A stretch of DNA of 64,000 nt from Phaseolus vulgaris (Eukaryota; Streptophyta; Magnoliopsida; Fabales; Fabaceae), in the NCBI RefSeq assembly GCF_000499845.2, contig NW_027174138.1:28461-92460 (forward strand). The letters run 5' to 3'. The notes under the pieces were generated by a model. That model searched no databases. It was not told where the DNA came from and worked only from the letters and a program-made list of their open reading frames with translations. Every line of letters starts with the position of its first letter. The stretch's first letter is position 1. Both the position numbers and the translations under genes were made by a program. This document shows positions 11,712 to 22,627 of this stretch, in pieces.

Positions 11712-11928
11712 CTGAAGAATGAAGAAGAGAAAAGGGTTCAGCAAGTAAGGTCAGGTAGAAAAGGGGAGAGAAACCCTAAAAAGGCCCCTACCCACGCGAG
11801 AAGTCCAGGGAAGAAGGAACAGAGAAATGGAAAAGGGAATACGAGAGATGCAGAAACATAAACAGACCCAGGCAGTTATGAGGTTAATACTGTAACGAGC
11901 AAGAGCAAACAAGAAAGAAAAATCATAC
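11712..11928 (-). other. Predicted 5'UTR intron of T1 antisense gene
   Basis: Donor CTCAAAG|GTATGA (11928) and acceptor CATTCTTCAG (11712), 11 bases before the ATG at 11700. T4 has the matching arrangement (41003-41263). The exon upstream is a pyrimidine-rich leader, as in ordinary plant genes. Confidence 0.65.
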
Positions 11929-12361
11929 CTTTGAGGTTGGTGCGTAGAAAGGCGAGAGCTTTCGCGAGGAGAAAGAACACGAGAGTTGCAGAGAATCGCA
12001 AGAGCTTCAGAGAAAGGATGAACAGTAGAAGAGAGTGCGAAGAGATGAATGAAACAGTGCCTCGAGCGCGCGTTTTCAAAAGTTATAACGTTAACTCAAG
12101 AAGCGCTAACGACACGCACCCTCAGCCGTTGGATCGCGCCACGTGTCCAAGGATTCAGCGCTAACTTGAAGCGCAAAGGGCACCAAGCGCTGACCGTGCG
12201 ATTGAGCCACGTGTGACGAGATTAGAACATGACCCAAAGCGTCACCTTTCTCGCTCAGAGGATGTCACATCGTCAGAACACTCGAAGGTACGTCACATCA
12301 GCGGTACGGAGAATGTCACGTCAGCTGATCAGAGAATGACACGTCATCAGAATGCCACGTG
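11929..12361 (-). promoter_or_regulatory. Putative antisense promoter with G-boxes (T1)
   Basis: Between the antisense leader and the 3' LTR. It holds three CACGTG cores (12140, 12208, 12356) plus ACGTCA words. The phrase CGTTGGATCGCGCCACGTG (12127-12145) resembles a G-box setting also present upstream of the T4 antisense gene. CACGTG motifs bind bZIP/bHLH factors in plants. Start site and activity are inferred. Confidence 0.5.
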
Positions 12362-12427
12362 GACAATAGGGCGAGGCCTTAGTCTTTTCGCTGAAAACAA
12401 GTTATCAGCTCAAGACTGGGGGGCTTG

Positions 12428-14753
12428 TGTACCGTCCCGGGGCGGTGACCAAAAGTCAAAATCAAAGTTAACACATGGTGGGACTGCTCGATGGCCCCAA
12501 AGAAGGGAAAGAAAGTCAACAGGTTGACCGCTTGGGGCATCGCCAGGTTAGGGCGTCACCAAGTTAAGAAATAGTCAAGTTTAGACATCGACGGTGTTAC
12601 CCCCCGATACCCATGGGTATGAAAGACCATGGAGAGGGAAACACCGTGAGGAAGTCTCGGGCCCCGATGGCTCAGAACAGCAATGAAGAGAAGCGAAAGG
12701 TGACTTCAAGGCCATAAGTCCTAGTACCAGTAGGGAGTAACCTAACTCGTGAAGTACCCACGCCACCGCTGGGAAACCCTGGGACAGATACGACCCATGA
12801 GGGGGCCACGCCCAGGGGAGAACCACGTGCATGGTACGAGAGAAAGGTAGATACACTCCCAAGGTGGGTGACTAGAAGTTGGGGCGCATGAGTTGGCACC
12901 CAAAATGTCACCCCCTTGCGCCAAATGCACTTCGAGAAAGGAGGGTTTGCACGATGGATTAACCCTAAGTTGGGTTACAGCGTTGTAGGGCCCTCCACGA
13001 AGAGTCGCGATCAAGTCAGAAGAACACGTGGCAATAAGAACTGAAAACATCAAGGTTTTCCTAAAAGTTCGCTAAGGTACGCATTAATTCAGTTAAGATT
13101 CGAACGTTCAAAGGAATATTTTTATACGCTTTCAATGCGCTTTAACGCGTTTTAAATGCGAAAGGTGTATGAAAAGGGACCTTGGGGAGTTTGAAGAGGG
13201 GCCGAGTTTTTTGACCTAATTCTCGTAGCTTTACACAGAGCACAAACCCTAGTTTTTTTCGCTGCGCACCCACTGTGTGCACAAGACGATTAGGGCAACA
13301 CAGTTTCAGTCATTCAGTTATTTTTCGACCACCTTCAGAGCATTCTTTACGGTGTTCCGATATGGAGGTGCGTCACTGTTCCGTCCGGTTGACCTGGGAC
13401 GTCTTCGTGCGCGACCTCGACCGTCTGCTAGGGACTCCTTCCCACTGATCACCTGTGGATTCCTGCAAAGAAGGACAAAAGGGCGCCCTAGCGGCCGTTT
13501 GCACTCCGACGCTCAAGTCGGCCAGCAAGAAACACCAAAAAACTATGCACCTCCGTATCGGAGCACCGCGTATGGCACTCTGAAGGTGGTAAAAAGGAAA
13601 CTGTGTCTAGTGTATATTTTCTCGTTCTGGCCAAAATCTCTCCCTAGTCCCTTGTGCGTAACCTCAAGGCTCGAGCAAGCAACTAGAGTATTTCTGGAAA
13701 ATTTGCCAAAAGTTCCAACCCCGTTCCCAACATTCTCGGCGCTATTTAAACTACCCAAGCATTTAAAGCGCCTTAAAGCGCTTTTAATCATAAAACGTAA
13801 CGCACTTAATTAACGCGTCTAATTAGAAAACGTAGCGCATTTAAGACGTTGAAACGCTTGGGAGCCTTTATAGTACCTTAAAAGCTCGAAACAGAAACTG
13901 TATTAAATGACTTTAATTACCTGGTACCTGACTAAATGGTGTTTCTATTCTGACCTGGCTGTCGTACACGTGGAGGGCCTCACAGCGCCATGACCCCATC
14001 TGGGGACGTTTCTACGTGTGAGTCCTCCTTCTTGGGAGTGCTACTGCGCAAGGGGTGACTTTTTGGGTGCCAACTTATGCCCCCAATCATCTAGTCACTC
14101 ATTTTGAGAGCGTATCTGCCTTCCTCTCGTACCCTGCACCTGGCTACCCTGGGCGTGACCCTCCCCTTGAGTCGTATCTGTCCCAAAGGCGTCTCTGGGG
14201 CGGCAGGGGTACTTCACGAGTCAGGCTGCCCTACACTGGTGCTATCACTGTGGCCTTGAAGCCACCTTTCCCTTCTCTTTATCACTGCCCCGGATTATCG
14301 GGACCTGAGGCCTTCCCACGGCGTCGCTCCCTCCATGGTCTTTCCTACCCATGGGTATCGGGGAACCGCGCTGCGACTGCCTTGACTTAATGATATTTGA
14401 TCTTGGCGACACCCTGGTTGGGCGACGCCTCCACCTAGGCGACGCCTCGCCTTGGCGACGCTTCCTCTTGGCGACGCTGGTACTTGGCGTCTCTTCACCT
14501 AAGCGACGCCTTGTGTTGACTTTGACCCCTGGCGTTGACTTTGACCTTGACTTTGTCAACGCCCAGATACGGGACGGTACAGTCACCTTTGATGTTTCTC
14601 GCTAGCTGACTTGATCGTCGGAGTGCAAACGGCCGCGAGGGCGCCCCTTTGTTCACTTCTTTTCAGGTATTCACAGACGGAGCAGAACGAAGGTGCCCTA
14701 TCTCGTGAGGACAAGCCTCGCATAAAGACAACCCAGGTCAACTGGCGGGATCA
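12428..14753 (+). repeat. T1 3' LTR, split by solo LTR L1
   Basis: Starts TGTACCGTCCCG after a G-rich purine tract and ends GGCGGGATCA at 14753. Parts: 12428-13376 and 14587-14753, about 1.1 kb once L1 and one duplication are removed. It contains the family palindrome around TACCCATGGGTA (12605-12616) and the conserved U5 core GTCGGAGTGCAAACGGCC (14617-14634). The following base begins a G-family leader; no 5-bp duplication can be assigned because the left end of T1 is lost. Confidence 0.85.
13377..14581 (-). mobile_element. L1: solo LTR, Tat family, minus orientation
   Basis: 1205 bp from TGTTCCGTCCGG to CGGGACGGTACA, the inverted form of the TGTACCGTCCC..GGACGGAACA LTR. Perfect 5-bp duplication GTCAC at 13372-13376 and 14582-14586. 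No internal sequence, so it formed by LTR-LTR recombination. It lies inside a related LTR in opposite orientation, creating a long inverted repeat. Confidence 0.92.
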
Positions 14754-15834
14754 TTTTCTTTTTCTTAATAGATTGTGTTTGTGTCATTTTGATTTTTGAA
14801 TCTCTATAAGTTTTGTCAAAGTCATGTTTCTCCAAAAATGTTATCAATTCTATGTAGTCCTTTTGTTGATAATTTTGGTTTCTTGAATTTTTTTAATTGA
14901 GTGCAGTTTTATGTGTTTGTTTTCTTGATCCTTTGGTGCTTTTTCTTTTTAGATTTGAGTTCTTACTTGTATTTTAGATCTATACAAGTTCTTGAAACAT
15001 CAATTCTATTATGTCTTTTGAAGTTTCTCAATTCTGTTTTTAATTCCAGAATAATTTTCCTCTGTTTTTCTTGAAAACGTGCTGACTGTTTGGTTTATCA
15101 AAATTTCTATGCTTACTGGAAAATTCTGAAATTCTGTATTTCAGTAGTTTGAAGTGTTATAAAAGAGTAAAAAAAATAAGTACAGCAAAATTCAATATAC
15201 AAAAAAAATGATAAATAAAATACGTACCGTGTGTAAAATTCTGCTTTTGGAAAAACGGTGATTCGGCTGAAATTTTCGGAAATTTATCACAATTTATTGG
15301 CTTACTGTTTTTGAGTAATTTCAGTGCCAATTTTTAGATAGCATATTGAATTTCCAGTGGTTAAAATTTCACATTCCAGTTCGCTTTCTACAGTTCCAGT
15401 TAAATCTGTAAAGTCATGAACAGTTTACATAAAATTCCAGTAGTTCTGTTTTTGTTTTCTTCATCTATTCTAGTGCTTTTCTTTAGGTTTCTTTTATGTG
15501 TCATCCTTTAATTGAGTACCTTATTTTTCTTGATTGTCTTTTCTTCACTATTCTTTGAGTTTGTCACATATCTTGTATTCCTTTTGCTATAGCCTTTCTT
15601 GTTTACACCTTTTCTTGATTGTGGTGTATTGGCTTTAAGAAAGAGTGGTTTGCTTTGACATATTTCATTTGAGAGTTACCATAACCTCAAGAGCAGATTG
15701 GTTGAGGGAAGTATTCTTTCTTGGAGTGATTTGAGTGTCTTTTAATTTTCATTACAGCACTATATTTGTTCCATTTTCTAGCTTTGTTTTTCTTGAAATT
15801 GTTTGTTCTTTTTGTTTGCTGTTTTGATTTTGCA
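14754..15834 (+). other. G-family leader (untranslated)
   Basis: T-rich leader that matches 20690-21370 (for example the shared GTTTTGTCA..GTCATGTTT region). It joins the T1 LTR directly at 14753/14754, so the 5' LTR and primer site of this G copy are absent here. No gene seen. Confidence 0.65.
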
Positions 15835-16531
15835 ATGGCTACCTTATCAAGTGCAGCACCTTCTAAACGTCATTCCCATTCAAATGAATACTTCATTAAT
15901 GAATTACAAGAAATTAAAACAATACTTGCAAAACGAGATGAGGAATTGAGACAAATGGAGACAAAGCTTCAAATCTTAGAATAACACATGGAGAAAAGAT
16001 TGTCAAAACTTGCCATGAAGCATGAAAGTTCCATTCCTCATGGCCAACATCATGGGCATGTTTTAAGGAGTTCCAACAACTATGGGAGCTTTGAAAAAAG
16101 GAAGAATGGAAAATACAGAAACTTGAAGATAGGCGTCAACATGTCGCATTGCCTTATTCTCAAATTGTAAATCTTCCTACTTTTAGTGGTGTTGATGATG
16201 GTTATGTGTATTTAGATTGGGAAGCTAAGGTTGACCATATTTTTCATGTGTATAAGTTCCAAGATGACCACAAACTTAGGATAATTTCTTTACACTTTTT
16301 GGACTATGCCAAAGAATGGTGGCATCAAACTCTTAGGCACATTGGATATAACAAGAGACCTCCCGTGGTTTCTTGGAATGATTTGAAAGAGTGTATGCGC
16401 GCGAGGTTTGTTCCTCCTTCTAGGAAGGAACACTTGTTGAAGTTCCAAAGGCTTCCTCAAGGACATAGGACGGTAGATGAATACTTTAAAGATTTTGAAA
16501 CAACTTTGACTAAAATGAATATTCGTGCTAG
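15835..16531 (+). pseudogene. Ty3/gypsy gag fragment (G family)
   Basis: ATG at 15835 (MATLSSAAPSKRHSHSNEY), an amphipathic helix, one in-frame stop at about 15982, then a frame change at about 16150 into the capsid-like retrotransposon gag domain: LPTFSGVDDGYVYLDWEAKV, YAKEWWHQTL, VSWNDLKECMRARFVPP, FQRLPQGHRTVDEYFKDFE. It ends abruptly at about 16531, where minus-strand T2 begins. The zinc knuckle and pol are missing. Same orientation as the pol end at 19612, so T2 may have landed in this element, with deletion. Confidence 0.8.
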
Positions 16532-17949
16532 GAAACCCAAGAATTTACCTCTTTCCACCCCGAATACGCACTTCTCAGGGTTCAACTTCAACCTGTACTT
16601 AGCTATTGTAGTAAATAGCTCTTCTAAGTCAGCCACATGTTGATCCTTCACCTGTGAGGTCACCACCATGTCGTCCACGTAGGCCTGTACGTTTCACCCC
16701 AACATAGGCGCTAGCACTCTGTCCATCAGCCTCTAGTAGGTGGCGCCTGCGTTCTTGAGCCCGAAGGGCATCACTGTGTAACAATAACAAGACAGCTCCA
16801 TCATGAACACCATCTTGTACTCGTCCATGGGGTGCATCTTGATCTGGTTGTACCCAGAAAAAGCATCCAGGAAGCTGAGCATCTTGCATCCCGAGGCAAT
16901 GTCTACCAAGCCGTCGATGCTTGGTAGGGGATAGGAGTCCTTTGGGCATGCTTTGTTGAGGTCCATGAAGTCGACACACATCATCCACTTCCTGTTGGCC
17001 TTCTTCACCAAGACGACGTTGGCCAACCACTCAGGGTACTGGATCTCCCTTATGTGGTCGGCGCTCAGCAGTTTCTTCGTCTCTTCCTTAATGACCCGCT
17101 ACCTCTCTTCGTTGAACTTCCTTCTTCTCTGGCGGACAGGCCTGACCTTGGGATCCATGGTGAGGCGGTGGTACAAGAAGTCTGGGTTTATGCCTGGCAT
17201 GTCCGAGGCGCACCATGCGAAGGGATCCAGATGCCGTGCTATGACCTCGGCGATCTGATCCTGTGCTGCTTGGCCCAGCGACTTTCCAAGCTTGAACATT
17301 CTACCTCCAATCTCCCTCTCCAGGACTTCCCCTACTGGTTCGGGTCGCCTCTCCCGGGCGATCTCTGCTGGGGCAACCCTTTCTTCACTCGGTGCCCTGG
17401 TCGTAACCATGAACACCCCTCTCTTTGTTTTAAGGTTGTTCTCATAACAACTCTTAGCTTCCTTCTGATCTGAACTGATGGTAATCACCTTTCCTCCTAA
17501 GTCAGGCAACTTCATCTTCATGTGCCTCGTCGACGCCACCGCCCTCAGCCTGTTCAGCGTAGGTCTACCCAACAGTATGTTATAAGCGGAAAGGGGCATT
17601 GACGACGAGGTACCTGATGTTCTCCGTGCGGGACGCGGCACCATTTGTGAAGGTGGTCCTCAGCTCTAAGTGCCTACGCACCTCCACCTAGTTTCCCGTG
17701 AAGTCGTACAAACAGCCAGTATAAGGCCTGAGCTGATCAGGGGACACCTGCAGCTTATTGAAGGTCGTCCAGAACATCACGTCTGTCGAGCTCCCTTGGT
17801 CCACCAGTACACGATGTACCTTTCTTCCTGCGGTTACCACCGGGATCACCACCGGGTCATTGTCATGGGGGACGACATCTCGGAGGTCAGCCTTGGTGAA
17901 GACAAGGTCGATGTCAAGAGCCTCATCCGCCTCTTGCACCTCTACTGAC
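16531..17949 (-). pseudogene. T2 protease and partial reverse transcriptase
   Basis: Protease motif VLVDQGSSTDVMFW (about 17770-17815), a linker (LGRPTLNRLRAVAS), the pre-RT segment VRPVRQRRRKFNEER, and RT motifs MCVDFMDLNKACPKDSYPLP, FLDAFSGYNQIKMHP, VMPFGLKNAGATY and YVDDMVV. Lesions include a TAG right after GATY and a TGA shortly before YVDD, plus a frame shift near 17100. The RT thumb, RNase H and integrase are gone, since homology ends after KFLGFL. Confidence 0.85.
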
Positions 17950-19263
17950 ATCATTGCTCGGGCATACTTCCTCCACTGAGAAGCGGTGCACCCTCCTCCT
18001 GAGAAACCCTCCGCGATAGTGTGGACCTCACCATGCACGGGTATCTCGTGTCCCTGATCCTCTCCTGAAGTTGTCGAGTTCGGGGCTCCCTGTGACTCCG
18101 CCAAATAGTCATTTAGGAAACTGCTCTTCACCATCTCATCTAACTGGTGTCCCAACACCAAGCAGTTGCATATGGGATGGCCAAACGCTTGGTGAAACTC
18201 ACACCCTGCGTTCTTGTTGGGCCCTAACTTCTTGTCGAACTTAGCGGGTATCATCAATCTTTCCGCTATATTGGGGACAACAATCAGGTCCTTCAGCTCT
18301 ACCACGAAATTGTGCCTTGGTGGCACATTCTCCCTTGCACGTCCCCTAGACTGAGGCTTTCTGGGCTGGTAAGGCTGCTGCTTCGTTGGAGCCTTCTTCT
18401 TTGTCGTTGCCTCATGTACCCTTAGGGGTTGAGGTCGACCTGGTGCTCGTGGGCACGTGGGAACAACGCACGTGCGCTTCTCGTTGACTACTCCCTCCGC
18501 GACAATGTGAGCCACCGCTCGACGCCTTATCTCGCCGAAAGTTTTAGGGCGATTCCTGATGAGTGACTCTCTGCAAGGTCCCGGCATGATGCCTTTCCTG
18601 AACGCGTGCACCATCATCGTTTCATCCTTGATGTTTAGCCTTACCACCTGTGCCCCAAAATAGTTGAGGAACTCCTTCAGGTACTCTCCCTAATACTGTC
18701 TTACGTCAAAAAGATCCTAAGAAATGGGTGTTGGGGACGGATTCGCGATATACTGCTCTCTGAAACAGCTTAGAAAGTTGCGTGAACGACGTTACGTAGC
18801 CATCAGGGAGGCTGATGAACCAATCCATCATCGTGCCCACCAGCGTGCTCATGAATAGCTTGCATTGCACCGCATCAAATCCCCCAACCAGCATCATCTG
18901 TGTATGGAAGGTCGTGAGGTGAGCCTCTGGGTCCTCCACCACCGTGAAGGTGGCTTTAGGCCCCACGAACGTGGCTGGTAGCACGACGTCCATAATCGCC
19001 TGCAAGAATGGCATTGGGAAATCCCTGGGTGGCGTCGTGTGTTCTTGATCCTCCACCTCACGTTCCCCTGCCTGATTGCGCAATTCCTTGTTGGCTCTCT
19101 ACAGATCTTCATTTCTCACCAGCGACGCAGCCAGGTTAATCTAGATTCGTTCTTGATTTGCTTTTGAGGCCACCACCGTTTCTTGGAGAGCCTGCATCGT
19201 TTCCATGATCTGTTGCAGGATGAGGCTTTCGCCTCCGTTCGGTGCAACGGATCCTTGCCTCAT
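17950..19263 (-). pseudogene. T2 gag
   Basis: Starts MRQGSVAPNGGESLILQQ, with stops in the N-terminal coiled coil, then FPMPFLQAIMDVVLPATF, the capsid motif DPEAHLTTFHTQMM, and WFISLPDGYVTSFTQ. A frame break near 18700 follows, then the C-terminal half with WDEFHQ-like CEFHQAFGHPICNC, a degenerate zinc knuckle. T3 and T4 gags align throughout. Non-functional through stops and shifts. Confidence 0.82.
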
Positions 19264-19342
19264 ATTTCTCATCTTTCTTGATCTTTCTTCTCTTGCGAGT
19301 GGGGCAGTGTTTTAAATCGTGCCCCGCGGTGGGCGCCAAATG

Positions 19343-19611
19343 TTCCTTCCGGTTGACTCGATTATCTTCGTGAACCTATGACGATCACACATCCAATTGC
19401 CTCTCCCTTCGTTCGTGCTTTCTTTCTATCAAACACCTAAAAATACAAAGACAAAGGGCGCCCTAAAGGCCGTTTGCACTCTGACGCTCCAGTCAGTGTA
19501 GGGCTAGGAAACACCAATGTGAGCTGTAAAAAGCTTCCTGTGTATTTGTGTGTTCTGTGTAAATACTGTTACGAATGAATCGCGTACCTTATTAGGTTTG
19601 GTACTACCCTT
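19343..19611 (-). repeat. T2 5' LTR, truncated
   Basis: Begins TGTTCCTTCCGGTTGACTCG (plus view), next to the primer site, and carries the inverted U5 core region at about 19435-19495. It stops after ~270 bp at the junction with a G pol end, so the promoter part (U3) is lost. Confidence 0.75.
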
Positions 19612-19794
19612 TATGATGGAGATCAAGATCAAGACCAAATGGAGGCCAATACTCAAGGACAAGAAGAGGAAGAGGCGCAAGTGTTAGACACTCAAGGAGT
19701 TGGTAGCCCACCTCAAAGGCTTACAAGAAGTCAATTCAAGGCATTAGGAAATAATGGAAGGTTGTTTTCTCTTTTTGTAATATCTTTGTGTTAG
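19612..19794 (+). pseudogene. C-terminal end of Ty3/gypsy pol (G family)
   Basis: Plus-strand tail reading DGDQDQDQMEANTQGQEEEE, then PPQRLTRSQFKALG and a stop at about 19792. It is homologous to the split fragment at 5202-5336. An acidic linker followed by a RLTRS motif closes many plant gypsy polyproteins. All catalytic domains are missing to the left. Confidence 0.75.
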
Positions 19795-19882
19795 AAGGTG
19801 CTTAGAGGGAAACATAAGACATCTCTTTTGTAAAAGCATCTTTAGGTTTTTAGTTTAGGAAAATTATAGGAAGCTTGGGGGG

Positions 19883-20679
19883 TGTGAGCTTAGTAAAGGA
19901 GTGTAGGCATAATAGGGAGGTGCCAAACTAAGAAAGGAAGTCACACCTTCCTCATGCTCTAAGTTGGCGCCACTTTTATATCATTTAGGGGGTAATTTGA
20001 GTTTAATTAGCTTTTCATTTCAGCACCTCTTAGGCTATAAATAAAGGTGCTTGCCTTTGTAAAAAGGAGAATTGAAATTGGTAATAGAGAAACTCTACTC
20101 AATTTGAGAGAGCATTGTGAGAACTTGTCTTCTCCTTCACCTTGTCTTATCTTGAGTGCATTTGGTTCTCTCAAGTGGCGGCACTAGCTCACTTATCTTG
20201 GAGCCTTCACCATCCAAGTGGCGGGATCACCAAACTAAATCCTTCATATCCATAAGTTCCTCTTTTCTTCTCTTTTCCATTTCATCTTCATGTCTTAAGT
20301 AATTCCGAATTGTATGTTAGCTTCTTTTGGTTCGGCATTTTAGTTTTCTGTTCGGTGTTCTTCTTTTGTGTTGTTTTGGTTCGCTGCCTTTTCAATTTTC
20401 AGTACTTCCTTTCGGTTTAATTGCATCCTTTCTCCTTTTTGTTCGGTTCAATTTCAGTATTGTAGCTTTCTATTCGGTCCTTTTGCTTTTATGCACAATT
20501 TAATCGGTTCAATTGGCAATAGATGGATCTTCCATATGAGTTTGGTGTTTGGTGCAATTTTGGTGAGTTCTTGAAACATAGAACATTGATCCAATTCTAT
20601 TAAAAGTACCTAAGCTATCTCCAACTCAAGTTGATTCCATAGAATGTCAAAGAATCATCTCTATTTGGGAATCATATCA
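19883..20679 (+). repeat. G-family LTR
   Basis: 797 bp, TGTGAGCTTAG to ATCATATCA. TATA box CTATAAATAAAG at 20035-20046. It is the only LTR of this family in the window. Confidence 0.8.
20035..20046 (+). promoter_or_regulatory. TATA box of G-family LTR
   Basis: CTATAAATAAAG, about 150 bases into the LTR, ahead of a GAGAGCATTGTGAG transcript-like region. The best TATA match in the window. Confidence 0.6.
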
Positions 20680-21378
20680 TTTGGTATCTAGAGTTTAGGT
20701 TTGTTCTTGTTTAATTTTGGAGTTGTGTTGCACTTTAATTCAAGAGCTCTATAATTCTTATTGTTTACATTTCTGTTTTTAGGCTTATTTTGAGTTTTAT
20801 TGTTGTTTTCTTAATTGTGCCTATCATGTGTTTGTGTCTTTTCCTTTTTGAATCCATACAAGTTTTGTCATAGTCATGTTTTTTCCAAGAATGTCATCAC
20901 TTCTTGTAGTACTTTTATTGAATTTTTTGTTTCTTGCTTTGTTGTAATACAGTTTTCTGAGTTTGATACTTGATCCTTTGTGCATTTTCTGTTTTAGTAT
21001 TGAGTTCATACTTGTATTTTAGATCTATACAAGTTCCTATACATCATTTCCATTATGTCTTTGCTAGTTCTTAATTCTGTTTTTCATTCCTGTTAGGATT
21101 CCTCTGCTTTTCCTAAAACGTGCTTACTCTATCTATTTATTGCAATTGATTTACTCACTGGAAATTTATGAAATTCTGGATTTGTGTTCTTTAAAGTGTT
21201 ATAAAAGAGTAGAAAAAAGAAGTACTTTAAAATTCCAAGTACAAAAAAAATGATAAATCAAAAACAAAAAGTGTGCAATTCTGCCGAAAAAAAATACAGT
21301 AATCTGGCAGTGATTTTGAAAAATTTATATGAATTAATTAGCTTACTGTTTTTGAGTAATTCTAATGCCATTGTTGAG

Positions 21379-22478
21379 TGTACCGACCAGGTCATCGGGT
21401 GTGATGACGTGTCTAGCACGTGACTATGTGGGGCGTGCTCAGCGGAACACGTGGGCAAGAGAAAGATGAATGGTTCAGAAGTGAGCATAGTCGCCGGTTC
21501 ATGGAACTGGTGTTCTGTAGTGAACATGGTCGGTGGTCGCCAGTTTTATGTGTCATCGACGTGTTAGACAAATGGGAGATCAGGTGGTTTGACGCCGCCG
21601 CGAGGAGCACATCGCCGGATCTCCCAGTAAACTCAGTTGAAGCTGCTGAAGGCTCAAAAGAGTAAGTTCAGGCGTATAATTTCAGTAAGATGATTGTTGC
21701 GCCAACATAGGGCGTGAAGGGCGTGTGGGTTGAAGGGAACAGCTTGCCTATCAGCGACAGGATTCCCAGAGTGGACATTCCTTCATGGCAAGGTTTCCTC
21801 AGCCAGAACATGCATGGCGCAGCGATAAGGAGGGTGCCATTAGCGACAAGCGATATCACAGAAATGGTGCACTTTGCTGCACCCGATACTCGCCTTGTCA
21901 GGTGGTGTTCTAGAGCATATTGCGTGCTAGCTTACTCCTTGAGTAGAGGACTTAGCCGCGTGACTGGTTACTACACAGAAATGACACTCAAGTTACCTCA
22001 ACCTAGATGACGACACGTGTAGGGTTGGATGCTACCTGTTATTCCAACCCAGATGATGACACGTGTAGGGTTGGATGCAATAGAGAAATGACGCTCAAGC
22101 TATCCTAGCTCAGATGATGACACGTGTAGGGCTGGATGTGAGCCACGCGTCCAAAAGCATAACGGCCTGGAGAGAGAGAAAACCTAGCCATAAAGGTAAA
22201 CTTAACAGAATTTGCAAAGGTACGTTTTTCATTACGGCTCATTGCTAGGGTTGTGTGCCTTTAGTACGGTTTCACAGAGCATATTTTCTCTGAGTCTTTG
22301 GGTGTTCTTGTTACTGACTTGAGTGTCGGAGCGCCACCGGCCGCAGAGGCGCAACCTTGTGTTTTCAGGTTCTCAGAGAGGTTTTCTGTGGTGTGGACTT
22401 GAAGGCCACGTGGAGTCAAGCTGGTGAGGAGGTTCGTGACGAGGCAACGCTCTTATGCTAGGTCAACCGGCAGGATCA
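21379..22478 (+). repeat. T3 5' LTR
   Basis: 1100 bp from TGTACCGACCAGG to GGCAGGATCA. A phrase AGATGATGACACGTGTAGGG occurs three times between about 22001 and 22135, each with an ACACGTGT G-box. A U5 core related to that of the other Tat LTRs sits at 22325-22368. Confidence 0.8.
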
Positions 22479-22627
22479 TCTGGCGCCCACCGTGGGGCCG
22501 TATAAACGCTCTTATGTTTGTTAAGTTTTTGGTGCTTTCTGTTCGACTCCTCGTTGTCGCAGCCGGTTTCTGGAGTTTTCACCGTTTGTTTGGAGTTTCT
22601 TTGAGCTGTTGAGTTTGCTAAGAGAGG

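Larger units (their letters stand above)
5337..14753 (+). mobile_element. T1: Tat-lineage Ty3/gypsy element, 5' truncated
   Basis: Plus-strand remnant from the integrase C-terminus to the end of the 3' LTR. Order: pol end (5338-5672), a long 3' region with tandem repeats, a duplicated antisense gene (7232-8506 and 9345-11700) with upstream region to about 12361, a purine tract (AGACTGGGGGGCTTG) and the 3' LTR (12428-14753, split by L1). Antisense extra ORFs between pol and the 3' LTR are a known trait of plant Tat elements. The 5' LTR, gag, RT and most of integrase are missing; the left junction at 5336/5337 lies inside the G pol end and shows no duplication. Confidence 0.85.
16531..19611 (-). 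mobile_element. T2: Tat-lineage element fragment (5' LTR end, gag, protease, RT part)
   Basis: Minus-strand element: truncated 5' LTR (19343-19611), primer site TTTGGCGCCCACCG (about 19328-19342), gag from 19263, protease and RT up to FLGFL at 16531. Both ends are broken. It is flanked by G-family pieces in plus orientation on both sides. Confidence 0.85.
19795..21378 (+). mobile_element. G-family 3'UTR, LTR, primer site and leader
   Basis: After the pol end come a 3'UTR and a purine tract (AAGCTTGGGGGG), an LTR (19883-20679), a primer site TTGGTATCTAGAG (20681-20693) and a leader to 21378 related to 14754-15834. An LTR with internal sequence on both sides means an LTR-internal-LTR-internal array or a recombination product. 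The right side is cut by T3. Confidence 0.75.

Noticed and set aside
13277..13813. 178-codon plus ORF
   Set aside because: Crosses the T1 LTR and inverted solo LTR L1 boundary, so it is a chance frame in LTR sequence.
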